Below, piece by piece: positions 49,333-60,789 of a stretch of 64,000 bases of DNA (the first letter of the stretch is position 1; every line of letters begins with the position of its first letter). The DNA comes from Stromatinia cepivora (Eukaryota > Ascomycota > Leotiomycetes > Helotiales > Sclerotiniaceae). The notes under the pieces were generated by a model. It saw only the letters and a program-made list of their open reading frames with translations. It searched no databases and was not told the origin of the DNA. The stretch is from contig RCTD01000013.1 in NCBI GenBank assembly GCA_014898415.1, positions 1,426,001-1,490,000 of the forward strand, read 5' to 3'. A program made the translations under genes and the position numbers.

Positions 49333-51411
49333 CTATTCCGGCACCTCACTTCCAATCCCCGCCCAAAAATCACATCTTGCCCCCCTTCCACCTTCCCAAT
49401 CATAAGCATTCACAATCGCCAAATCAGCCCTCACTCCCGATCCCGTATTTTCCGTCACATTAAATTTAAACCCTCCATCCGCACTCGTCCATAAAACCTT
49501 TGTAGCTTCTCCCCCCGTCATATTTAACTTTAGCATCTGATATGCCTCATATCCACTAGTCTGCCATTGCGGCCATACTCCTGTGCCAGCTGCAGATATA
49601 TCATCACCTGTTTGTGTACCATTCCCACGGGTTGTAATTGATGTAATGACGTCTGGAGGTAATGTAGGGTCATCATACACAATAAATCTACCCCAGATTT
49701 TCTGCACCGTCGTCCGGAATCCAGGCGATAGAGTTCCATATCCAAGATATGTTCGATTCACGGCGTAGTAAGCATTCAAGTCACCTCCATGCTGGGATGG
49801 TGGGACACTAAACTCATATTTCCAGCTTTGGGGAAAAGCTGAAGCTGTCCAGTAGGAAGGGCAGACGAAGGTAGTTTCGGCATAAAGATTGTTGGCACGT
49901 TGTTGTTGGCCGATTGCGAAGACGGATTGATTGAGAGCTGTGGGGCCACTATTACCTGCTGACGCGAAAAGGAGACCTGGAATTGTTGGAGGAATGGAGT
50001 ATGCTTGGTGGAGGCGATCGAGAGAAGAATTGGACATCAAGGGAAAGAGGGATTTTGTGAAGGTATTGAAGGCGGCAGTTGTGTTGATGTGCTGTGGAAC
50101 AAAGCCAGGGGCTTCATTAGCATTGTTCTGGGGATTATTAGCTGTCTAGCTTTCTTTTGTGGGTTTGGATGAAAGGGGTACGTACGCCAGACAACATTCT
50201 CACGCCATTCACCTCACCAGCTAATAATTGCTCAGATGGTCTCTTGACCAAGAATTCCCCATCCGTTACGGGTAAGAAAGCCCATTGGCCATAATCCCCA
50301 TTTGCTGAAACATATGCACTAGCATTTTGCAATGCAATCGTATCCGTACCTACTAAACAATCGAATACGCTCCCATTCCCACTTCTACACCCTACTCTAT
50401 CCGCAAATTTTCCATAGCTCTCTTCTGGTTTCAATCCATCGTAATCATATTGCATCGGTAAATAAGGACTCGCCACAATTCCGTTATTAAACAAACTTTT
50501 CCCCAAACTGCCTCCATAGGCCATAGTTTGTAACATCACGGCACCCCCTCCTGCAGATTCACCAGCGATAGTAACTCGAGAAGGATCACCTCCGAATTTG
50601 GAAATGTGGGATTGAACCCATTGAAACGAGAAATTCATATCATAGAGACCGGCGTTTGGAACACCACCTGAAGCGGCGAGGTCGGAAGATGAGAGGAAAC
50701 CAAAGGCACCGAGACGGTATTGGATAGCTACTAGAATGAAGGCATTGGAGTTGGTGTTGGCTAATTCCGAGAAATCATTGTTACCAGAGCCAGTGCCATA
50801 ACCTCCACCGTCTGAAAAGAATCAACTTGTGCCGCTGAAGGCGTAAGATACGGACAAATAAACAGAGACGTACGGATCCAGATCATTACTGGGAGGTTTG
50901 TTGCATTTGGCGAGGCCCAAACGCTTAAGAACAAACAGTCTTCATTTCCAAGGCCTGACCTCGTGAAGTTATAGTTTGCGGGCCTTGAACTGTTAGCATA
51001 CTGTAACATTAAGAACACTGGAAAATACCTACATAGGAGCATCGGCACTTTGGGGACAGTGAGGAGGATATGCCGTTGCGCGTATTATTGAACTCCTCTC
51101 CTCTGCTGGAGATTGTGGCTTCTGCCAACGAAGTTTCCCCACTGGAGGTGCCGCATATCGAATTCTGGCTTTATAAGATTTCTGCTTTTGAGAGCGATTG
51201 GGCTTATCTGTATCTGTACATACCCTTTGAATATGTTGAGTTGTGATGTAGCATTGTAATATCCTTGATATACACTGTATCCGAGATCAACCGTCAGAGT
51301 CGATGTATTGGTACTTTGGCGTTCATCAAATCGCGGTCTTTTGCTTTCCACTGGTGAGCATGATACTGTTGTTGCTGAAAGTAGCAGAACGAAATGAGAA
51401 AGCAGCAACAT
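49333..51411 (-). CDS. secreted type-B carboxylesterase / lipase
   Basis: Exons (minus) 51411-51224, 51164-51033, 50989-50874, 50811-50186 and 50127-49333 give 618 residues. The first ATG (51,411) opens a signal peptide (MLLLSHFVLLLSATTVSCS). The alpha/beta-hydrolase core is complete: LNIFKGIRYAAPPVG, GNEDCLFLSVW (family Cys pair region), oxyanion loop HGGG (146-149), nucleophile Ser231 in GESAGG, probable acid Glu359 in NNANEAPG, and His466 in SQHGGD. Several N-x-S/T sites suggest glycosylation. The family hydrolyses carboxylic esters (lipids, feruloyl or xenobiotic esters); the substrate cannot be told. Introns 1-3 are 59-63 nt and their borders restore the family motifs (HGGG spans intron 3), which supports the model. 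Confidence 0.93.
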
Positions 51412-52592
51412 TATCACAAATTAACTCTCCACCAATGATGTTTAGGACAACAAGAATGAAATGGTAAGTTATGTTTGCACAAACAAAATAATAAACCTAT
51501 TAAGGTATCTATCTTATAACTGTTCGTTCTGTGGTAGAGCTGCACTTCCGATGTCTGATCCACATCATCACCTTGAAATAGCAAAATGTCAAGATGCATG
51601 GAGACCCGAGGATTATTTTGATCATTGCGAATCAAAGATTTCGTATAGGATGGAAGATCACGGAAAATATCTTCTGCTAAATAGAAGTTCGGGTTGGTAT
51701 GTACCGATGCATGTCAAGAGCTGCAAAGCTACTGCTGGTCTCACGATGATGCGGGGTAGATGGATGCTGGAGCGATGTACACTTGCATTAGTAATGTGAC
51801 GAAGACTCGTACCCATCAATAAACCTTAAATATACAATAGAGGGAAATAATGTCTAACATACATCAATGTCTTCATCTTGAGACTTGTGCATCTCTATTT
51901 TTGATTATCGTCATTCTCGGCTACTGTATGACACACACTCCTATGACTCCTATGTCCTTTACAAGTGTGAAGCATCTCATTAATGGCATAATAACGGTGC
52001 TCATCCTTCATGAAATGTCCTTTTACCTTTCAATTACTTAAGTTTGCAAGGCTGAAAGGAAGAGACTCGCGAGACTCCTTCGCAAGTACGGGATTTTGAG
52101 TTGAGGTGAGAGAGCTGTAATGATATGGAAAGATTGATATTGATATTGATAGAAAAGATATCATTAATTGCATCTGTGAATCAACAACAGTAATTGGAAA
52201 GATTGAACATGAAGATTTTGTAGAATTTTCCCTTGAAAACAAATCAAAGAAAGCAAAATACTTGAGTAGATGCCCATCTTATCAAGGTCCTGGCGGTTAG
52301 CAACATCCGCTCAGGTATGTCACGTGATCATATCCCGCGCTTCTCCACCCTACGCGCGTCATATCCTCAACTTCTTTACATTTCAGAATAACTTCCATTC
52401 CACTTAAGTTCCAAAAACGGCTTGAATAGCCGAAGGCAACAACAAATACTGATGATAGCATATCTTTGAAAGCACGTATTGGTAAATATCGAAGTCGAAA
52501 TAATCGCTGGTCCACAACATTGCGCCCAAAGGACCTTACCTTCAGTGAGATAATTCTCAAGGTTCATTTCCGTTCTTGGACATGTAAGCAAA
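51412..52592. other. intergenic
   Basis: Promoter region of the carboxylesterase and 3' flank of the Aim6-like gene. Open stretches such as 51,461-51,799 (plus) show no domain, and the candidate start ATG-GTAAGT looks more like a splice donor. CACGTGATCATA at 52,321-52,332 contains an E-box. Confidence 0.5.
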
Positions 52593-53909
52593 TTACCATG
52601 CAAGTCTATTTTGACCAAATTTAGTGACCAAAAGATAAAATAGTGACGAGGGAAAGACGTCGACATTCAGCATTCCAGCTCCATTTTCCACCAGAATTCC
52701 CCAGATGTTCTCCCTGAAAATCACTGGCAAAGCTGGTGTATCCCAATATCTAGCTTTGAGACCTTTCTCATTTGCCATAGAGATTTGGGTCTTGATCTTA
52801 TTCAGTTGTGTGGAACTGAATTTCCAAAGCCATATTTTGCCTAGAGTACTCATTGAAGTGCTTGCATAATACGAATTTGAGCTATCGTATTTAGAGTTTG
52901 ACATGTCCTCTAGGGGCGCATCATAAAAAACATCGCGGTAGGTGGTGTTTGAAATCAAAAGATCAAAACGGGCCTTTCCTGTAGCGACGACAATTATTGG
53001 GCGCCAGCTAATTTTACCAGTCGAGTTACTCCAGTGGGTGAGCCAGCCTCTTGAGCGAAGAGCTTCGAGTTGCTGATTTGCGGAATGCCATAGGTCAGCT
53101 CCGTCGGACTTGAAGTCCAGAAGTAAAGTCAAGGTCGTATTAGGACTCGACTGGAATACACCGTTGGGATTATCGGATCCTCCTTCTAACGCAGGGGGAT
53201 CATTGTTTTGATTCTCAAGGATTGTAACGAGGGGCTTGATGTATAAATTCTGCAGCGTGTGATCTTCTTTAAGTGATTTCGAAGAATGACCAACCAACAA
53301 ATCTTCATTGCCAGCTTTGCCGTTTAACCATATATCTGCTTCTACTCCTGTGCAGCCAGCCGCGAGAGCTTCAAAAAGAGGAACGTATCGCCAGTAGTCA
53401 TTATGGGAATGGCATGCCATCGGTGTAATATCCTTTGTGAAGTTTGACTTCCAGGGTGAAAGGAGAGTGGCTGAATCGCTGGGTTTTTGCCATTGTTCAA
53501 CTACAGAGTTTATTCCACTAGATGGCATGCAAGGCGTGTGGTGGCGAGGGAGGGTCATTAGTAGTGTAAGCCAAATCCTAAGTTTTAGGTCAGTTCAATC
53601 TTTCAATGTAGTTACAAAGAGAAACAAAATGGGTCAAAGTACTAACAATGCTGCGATAATGCCGAGAACAGATAGAAGAAAACATGTCCAAATATCACGT
53701 CTCCAAGGGCATCTCTTATTTCTTGGATATGGAAGTCCATTGACCAATTTATTATAGAGAGGTAGACAACGCCTCTTTCTATCGATACTGTCGCTCATGT
53801 CGCCGAGGCTGTGTTCGGAAGGAGTATAGCTGTCCCTGGATACTCTCCTCGATACTCGAGGTGATGGATTTTTTAGGTAGGTATATTTACTGCCGATAAG
53901 ACTATACAT
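52593..53909 (-). CDS. AIM6: Aim6-like PLC-type phosphodiesterase-fold membrane protein
   Basis: Exons (minus) 53909-53647 and 53577-52593, GTTAGT...TTAG intron, give 415 residues from ATG 53,909 (MYSLIGSKYTYL); an inner ATG at 53,798 (MSDSIDRK) is an alternative start. A basic N-terminus is followed by one hydrophobic segment at about 76-97 that is created by the splice (CFLLSVLGIIAAL + IWLTLLMTLP), so a type II membrane anchor is likely. The conserved domain starts CHSHNDYWR (143-150), then EADIWL, LLVGHSS and LYIKPL, the Aim6/PLC-like TIM-barrel pattern with metal-site-like His/Asp/Glu. Aim6 is known by name from yeast mitochondrial inheritance screens; its activity is not established. The last about 20 residues (VFPSSLFYLL...) do not look conserved; a missed 3' intron is possible. 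Confidence 0.85.
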
Positions 53910-56194
53910 GGTAGGTATTGAACTTGCTGCTGCTGTATTTGTGTACAACACTACTGAAAAGCAACCCCTGATGAAACACCTCGATATAATAAGGCGCGCC
54001 AATTCATGGAGTGAAGTAGGCTATGTTCAGCTCGATTTGTCCTTCTTTTAACCTTCACGAGGCTTTGATGATGAGATACATAGCCGCTTAGATCCTTCAC
54101 TAGACTTCGCATCGTCGTCATCATACGGTAACAACGGTGTGCAGGGCCTGTACTCTACCTCGCCTTAGTTCAAGTACACGATGTTTATCGATACAGGCAG
54201 ACATAACAGACCCCCGAGCCTGCTCCACAAGAGCGGATGCCTGAAGGTCATCAGATTATGGTACTTTGCGGACAGCTTTTCAAGCATGATTTTTCCATGG
54301 CTCCCAAAGCAGCTTGGTGGGGGTGTCTTATTCACCAAGAATGCACGGCAGGATCATGCTCTATCTTGATTCACTCACCATTCGTGGATACCGTTACACG
54401 AGCAATTGATTTCACGGGGGAATCGACTTAAGATCCACTCAAATTGCGTCGTTATGGAATAAGAAATCTAACATGACAGCAATAGGACTGACTTTGAAAC
54501 TCGCTTACCAAAGCAATCCTTTAACTATTTTTATTTCAAGAATGCCTGTTGGGGGGAGCTAAACTTTTTTCCCGCAGCCCGGAACCATCTGGTTGGTGGC
54601 ATTTCGCGGCGTAAAAGGAGCTAGGTACTAATTGGTACTTGTAACAGAGCCGATGCGGCGCGGAGAATCGCAAACAGTACGCCAAGGCACCGGCAGTGGC
54701 TCTGGTTCAAAAATTGTATTCGTCAAAAGAGGCGTCAGCTCTTTAGCCAGTGGTGGGCCCCAAGCCAGGCTCCAATATACCGTTTGTAACGATACAGTAT
54801 ACAGTAAGAAAGGCTATCGGAGTCGGGATTCGCTAAGATGTTTCATACGCATGAGCCTATCAGAGGGTCATCGCTTATTTTTGAACATGGTTTCAAAACA
54901 GGGGATGAGATGGCGTGCATGCTGCATAACTCGAATCAGCCATATGCATTGTATTTGTTTTATATCACAGCCTTTCTATAAGCTTACTTTATTTTATATT
55001 CACGAAACTAAGATTATGGACGAAAGTTCGTCAGATCACACTGCGTGCAGTAATCACATCAGTCCGCTGTTAGTCGAGGACGAGAAAGCAGAAGCTGGCA
55101 AAGAATGGATGCCTCAAAATGAGAACTTAACTTTTCGTATGATAGTGTCAAAAATTTCTTAAAAACAATATGTCACACAATAGAAGACCAAATTGTCTAT
55201 CCACGTTCTCCGTCTCGAAATAAACATTAGACCCCACCCGCAAAACCCCCTCGACCCTACGCCTTACCGTAAATCTATTCGCGATCAGCCTCTAAGGTTG
55301 ACACCTCCCTTTTTGAGTCCTCAGGAGCTTCAAGTACCTCACTGCCATCATCACGTTTGGTAGAATAACCTTTAAAAAGGTGGAGAAATGTGAATGGATT
55401 AGTAGCCGCTTGGTCTTTCACAGACGCATAAGGCTTGGGGTCTATCTGCCAGTAAAATCCTTTCCTAGTCTGTTTCTGCGGATGGAATCATCGGGAGGAT
55501 CTTGCATCAATGCATACAATGCAATGCGGACTGTCTCATGAGTTAATCATCTATATCTGGACCTGGGGATGGCGGGTCTTTGTTCATACGTCTGCAAGTT
55601 AAGGAATGTGAATAATTGCCCGAACCACCCACCACCCGTAATGCCGTATTTGGTATAAATTGCGCAATACGTGTTCCATGCTCTATATCTTCTATTAGCG
55701 TCATAATTACTCCGCTACATTCGGATTTATGGTTGCCTAAATTCAGATACCGAGGAACTGGGGAAAAACAGTTCCGGGCCCACTCTGAGCAACGGATTCG
55801 TAAGTGGTTTCTGCAGCACCGTTGTAGAGTGGATCAGATATGCTAATTCCACGCTTCGGCATCATTGCCGGATCGTCCTGAAAGGGAGTCAAGCACGCCC
55901 CGCTTTGAGCAAAATGAACAGCCCTATTTACTGTATCTTGCTGCCTAGAAACTATGTTAAGGTTAGCTGAGATCATATCCTTCATGACGCAAAAAACTCA
56001 AGATCACGGTGGTGACGCTTTCATAGCCAGATAAACCCACGAAGATAAAAACAAGGTTATTCCAGCTATATTATAGCTCTACATCACCACAAACGTCTTC
56101 GATTCTTCATTATCACCCTCAATATCTTTTAGACATTTAGGAATCTATTGAAACCTCCCTGTACTTCTTTCAGTTTCGTGCAATCTCGATAATT
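53910..56194. other. gene-poor stretch
   Basis: Upstream of the Aim6-like gene. The longest open stretch (54,632-55,162, plus) begins at TTG and shows no domain. A minus-strand stretch 55,985-55,743 (MKDMISANLNIVSRQQD, ending FPQFLGI) has protein-like texture but no partner exon. Nothing firm. Confidence 0.4.
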
Positions 56195-56559
56195 ATGCAC
56201 TCCGCTTATTTTCTCACTTTTTGGGGCATAGCTTCTGCGGCTTTGCCCTCCCCGCTCCTAAATCGGATAACTCTCAAGTCACTCGAAGAGAAGACATTAT
56301 CACCCACGATGGCCTACCTATCTCCATCACCGAGGATACTAGCAACGACTAGGAAAGCGGTATCTATAAGACACATGACGGTCTGACTATTACCATCACA
56401 GATAGCGCTAGCAATGATCAAAAGCACGATGTTGTCAAGCGCAATAGTGACTACGTATCGAGCTATGGAAGTGAACGGATCCCATTGCCAATCATAGGGA
56501 TAATGATTTCCTCTCCATCCCCATTCTATGAACAAACCCAACTGATACCTCATAATTGA
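56195..56559 (+). pseudogene. decayed small secreted repeat protein
   Basis: ATG 56,195 opens a plausible signal peptide (MHSAYFLTFWGIASAA). From about 56,240 the likely continuation shifts to another frame: PAPKSDNSQVTRREDI, then THDGLPISITEDTSND, a TAG at 56,350-56,352, ESGIYK, THDGLTITITDSASND, QKHDVVKR, and on to TGA at 56,557-56,559. The two THDGL blocks are an internal repeat. At the TAG, the other repeat has Gln (SNDQ), so CAG to TAG is the simplest change. Frameshift plus nonsense mean the copy is probably dead. The KR dipeptide resembles a Kex2 site. Family not recognised. Confidence 0.45.
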
Positions 56560-57324
56560 AATCCATAACAAATACTCGGGTACAAATTATATACTAGATA
56601 TTAATATCTGTAAAGCTTACCTGATGAAAATGACGGATCTAGAGGTAAATGGAAGTAAATGCTATAGTTTTATAAATAAGGATACGAAAGGTGGAACTTG
56701 GTAGGTTGGGAGTGATGAGATTTCTTGCCATGCTCTCCAGGTGAAGAATTGAGCGGATTATTTATAACATATATAGATGAGTCGGAGTCTAGGGTTATGT
56801 ATTCATGAGTATTGTGTAGGGTCGGATTGGGGGAGTTCTCTTGGTTTCGTGTTGATTTTCTGGGTGGTTTGTTGCTTTTTCTTGCTATGCGATTGTTTGC
56901 TAGATTTTGCCTAGATATTTCGTTATACTTGATTGTATGAATTTGAAAGGTACTATAGTGCCTTGAACATTTGTAAAACTACAGCTATTGATGACGGCGA
57001 TTCTAAACAGTAAAATTCCCACAAAACCCCCCGATTTAAGCGAAAATCGAATCTAATTGCCGTTACAAGATCAATGGCCCCCAAAAAGGAACATAAAGTC
57101 ACTACCCCGATTTAATGAGATACGATCCAACACAGCCCTTTATTTCTATCTGACTGCGCTTTATGCGTTTCATGCAAGTCATTTCCCCATTACCTCATTT
57201 ACCCCTCATTGATTACATAACAATAATTATCCTTAAAACTCAATACATAATTTCAAACAAAGCACACTAAATTCCGACGCATATTTTTAAAACCTCAATA
57301 AATTCCTCACAAAAACTAATCAAG
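56560..57324. other. intergenic
   Basis: Promoter side of the downstream two-exon gene. AT-rich just before it. No gene seen. Confidence 0.55.
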
Positions 57325-57967
57325 ATGGCTGAAAATATCCTCACGTTTTGTACGGCTGAAGTGCCGCCTGAAGTACATGGTCCTTCTTCTCGACTCATCA
57401 TATTCACTAGTAATCCTTCCATAGGTTATCTCCCAATTTATCCGCCTCTCCCAACGCACCGAAGAAAGTTCCAAAATCTGGTCTATCGTGCGCACTCCCA
57501 CTGAAACTCCCATTGGAAAACGCACGCGCACCACCATCCATCCTTTCCAAACTGGTTTTCTTAATGCACCCCTATCTACCCTCACCACATTCGTACGTAG
57601 CGCACCTCAAACCAATCCCTACCATTTCAGCCGCAACACATTTGCCGTGCTCGATTCACGCAGTATTGAAGATGAAACGGTGGTACTATGGACGCGTATA
57701 GAAAGTATGTCGCCGGAGTTGGCGGAGCGGGGAGAATGGGATGAGGGGAAGAAGAATGTGGAGTGGAGGGATTTTAGGGTGGAGTTTACTAAGGCGTGTT
57801 GGGTGGTAGGTCTTTTGGAAGTGAGGCCGCAGTTGTTTGTGGAGATTGTGGAGAAGGGGCAGGGTGCACAGGTAGATGGGGAGGGGGTTTTGAGGGTGGA
57901 TGCTCCGATGAAGGAGTGTGATTTGGAGGAGGAGGAGGACGACTTTACTGATGATGGCGAGGATTAA
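57325..57967 (+). CDS. unrecognised protein with acidic C-terminal tail
   Basis: Exon 1 57325-57372 (MAENILTFCTAEVPPE), intron 57373-57424 (GTACAT...CATAG, 52 nt), exon 2 57425-57967, giving 196 residues. Without the intron the frame meets a stop, and the joined text VISQFIRLSQRTEESSKIW reads smoothly, so the splice is likely though the branch site is weak. Exon 2 has mixed alpha/beta texture (FAVLDSRSIEDETVVLWTRIE, WRDFRVEFTKACWVVGLLEV) and ends in an acidic run (EEEEDDFTDDGED). No signal peptide or membrane segment. The layout reminds me of small fungal DUF6924-type proteins, but that is a weak guess. Confidence 0.6.
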
Positions 57968-60789
57968 AGGAATGTTGGTATTTGTTTTATGTTACAGTCA
58001 ACTCAGCCACTGTCTATCAAGCCACGGGACGTGATGGTAATACAGTGGTATTGATCTTCGTTCTCTTCATCTTGTTCATGTCGCTAGTGCTCTTCAGGAT
58101 TATTACGATGACTTGATCTGAGGCCAAATTAACACACAGTCATTGTGTGAAATTTCTACCCAAGTTCTTTTCCTGCGTTTGGCAACAGATCCTGTCTCGA
58201 TCAACAGATTTTGATACATCCATCCAACTCATATATCACTTCCAAAGAGGGCTGTTGAGTATGGATGTATGATTGAAACTCTTGATTAGATGAGACGCCT
58301 AATAGTTTCACATCTATTACGCATTGGACAAATTCCTGAGAGTATATTTGCTTGATGCGTTGATTATTATTTAAAATCTAATTTTAATTTTATTGTTTTA
58401 TTTCGATTGATATTCTGAATGTTGTCACAAACTTAAGATTCTGACTATTCCGAATTTCAACGCTTCCATTTCTACCTCAACACTTCTTAAAACAATTACT
58501 TTGATGCTCATCGATCCATTGCTGGAGGCCTTCCACACGGCATTCCCTTTTATTCAGCTATTAATGACCATATTAGCCCAATATTCCACCTGAATCTCCA
58601 CGAGACATGAAAAAGAGCGCTCACTACCAAATCAAGGTCATATTCCGCATCAACGAGCTTCTATTCAAAGAACAACTCTCGAATCTTGTCTTTTATCTAG
58701 CTAGTATGATTGACGATAGCGTAGTGTGTCTCTGCGGGCAGCATCATTTATTAGCTCCAAGTTTAGCACGCTGGCTTAAGCTTGACTAGATAATCAATGA
58801 GCAGGTGAAAGGAGAAAATAGCACATTTACATGTCCCATTCAAGAAAAATTGTCAATTAGGGATTATTATTTTCTACCTCCGTTAAAGTATGGCGGTGTT
58901 CAACTATGCATACACAAAGATATATAAAGTTAGAGCCGTTCAATCACTGAAGAATACAATTGAAGACTAGAGAGAATAGTCACTTTATATCGAGGAGCAT
59001 ACTATCATATGAGGTAAGAAACACATTGAGATCTCCAGAAAATATGAGTATTTACAAGTAAAATTCCTCACAATCATAAGAGAAATTGAAGACTAGATTG
59101 GAATATATATCCGCTGCTATCTAGTTTGACGATACCACTGTAAGGTCACTTCATATAATTTTGTACTAACTGACCAGCCGCTATTAAAAATCGATTAGTC
59201 ACTGAATAATATTAGATCGAAACAATACTACGTACTTGCTCACAACGCCAGAGTGGTAGTCAGTCAAGAGTTCCAAAAATATTCGAATTATTGTTATTAC
59301 AGGGTACAAATATACATGGTGTGATAGCTACAAATTAGGTTGAGATAAAACAATACACAACGAAATTCTGGAGAGTAACTATAAGCGAGCCACGAGCTCG
59401 AGAAGGAGCTGTTAGAATCCAGATATCTTTTATATTTCCTCCTCTAAGCACCTGTCATAGTGAGTCTTACTCCGTAATAAGTGCAAATAGCATATCTGAT
59501 TAATATTCGCGCCTTCGCTTACCCCTTTTTAGCTACATCTGTTTGTTTACCCAGGAAATGCTCTATGAATATAAGATAATTCTTGTAGCGATTCTAAAAC
59601 CATAGCATCGCTACTCCGTATCTCATAGCACAATATTAATAATCCAGGCCCCTGGGGGAAAGCTCATCTTGTAGTATACTCACATTCGTTACAAACTATA
59701 TAGCATAACAGTATTCCCGACGTAAGAAAGAATCTTAGTTGTGAGCGAAAAAAATTAAAGAATTCAATTTCTCGATTCCCGGTTTCTGAAAAATGATGGT
59801 GATATGTATGTATATATCTAAATATTGCAGTATAAATTTGAATGTAGCGTGTGTATATGAGTTTCTAGAATTCTGTGTTCAATATTCTATATAGTTTTAA
59901 TATTTGTTATTAGATATAGAACTCAAATAATACAATATACCCGAACATCATCCCTCCGATATCTGCCAATTGAGTCAATCAATACATGGTTTAATAAGTA
60001 TAAGAAACTAAAACCCATCAAATACAGCTCCAAAATCCCTTTCTCAAATCCAGCTCTGTTCCAAACCCCAACACCTCATACAATACAATGTAACACATAG
60101 CACAATAACAAACTCCAAAAAATACTACCACTCTCACATCTTCCAAAATATTATCCTTCAATCAAACTAAAATAACCTAACATATTACACATACTGTAAA
60201 CCCTTCCAAGTCACTAGATCGATATCATATCATAATAACCTTCCTGAATTATACTCATTTATCATCCCAAATCCTAAATCATTATTCAAATCAACAACAA
60301 CAAACCATAACAAAAACAAAATATAAACCCAATTCTATCCATTCATTCAATAACTCCACTCAATATACCATACCACATAAATTAACATCTTACCTATACT
60401 ATAACACCTCTCTCTTAACCCGTATTCCTACTATTCCTACTATTCCATACCCCTCCTCTCTTAACCCCTACTCCTACTCCTACCTGTTCCCAAGTGACTT
60501 GGGGATATAGGGTATTTATATATAGATGGAGATATACAATTTCATAAACCAACCAAGCGGGTAAGATTTCGTTTTATTTTTATAAATGGTGGGAGGTGGA
60601 TGTATTCATTATAATCTTACATGCATGTACATACCACATACATACATACATTTCACCTAGATCATTCCCCAAAAATCATGACTTCATTTCCCCGCCCATC
60701 CTCCTTTCCCCTTTCCCCTTTTCCCCTTCTCCATTTCCTTCCCCCCCCAAACTTCCCCTCCCCACCCCATCCATCCATCCCATCTCCCC
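57968..60789. other. 2.8-kb intergenic region
   Basis: AT-biased, no gene recognised. A 60-codon open stretch at 58,607-58,789 lacks support. Approaching 60,700 the plus strand becomes C/T-rich (CCCCTTTTCCCC, CCATCCATCC), probably the 3' UTR side of glucosidase I. Confidence 0.5.

Noticed and set aside
51461..51799. 112-codon plus-strand frame with several Cys and His
   Set aside because: The putative start ATG-GTAAGT resembles a splice donor and no zinc-binding spacing is consistent; lies in the carboxylesterase promoter.
54632..55162. 176-codon plus-strand open frame
   Set aside because: Starts with TTG, no recognised motif, codon texture unlike the neighbouring genes.
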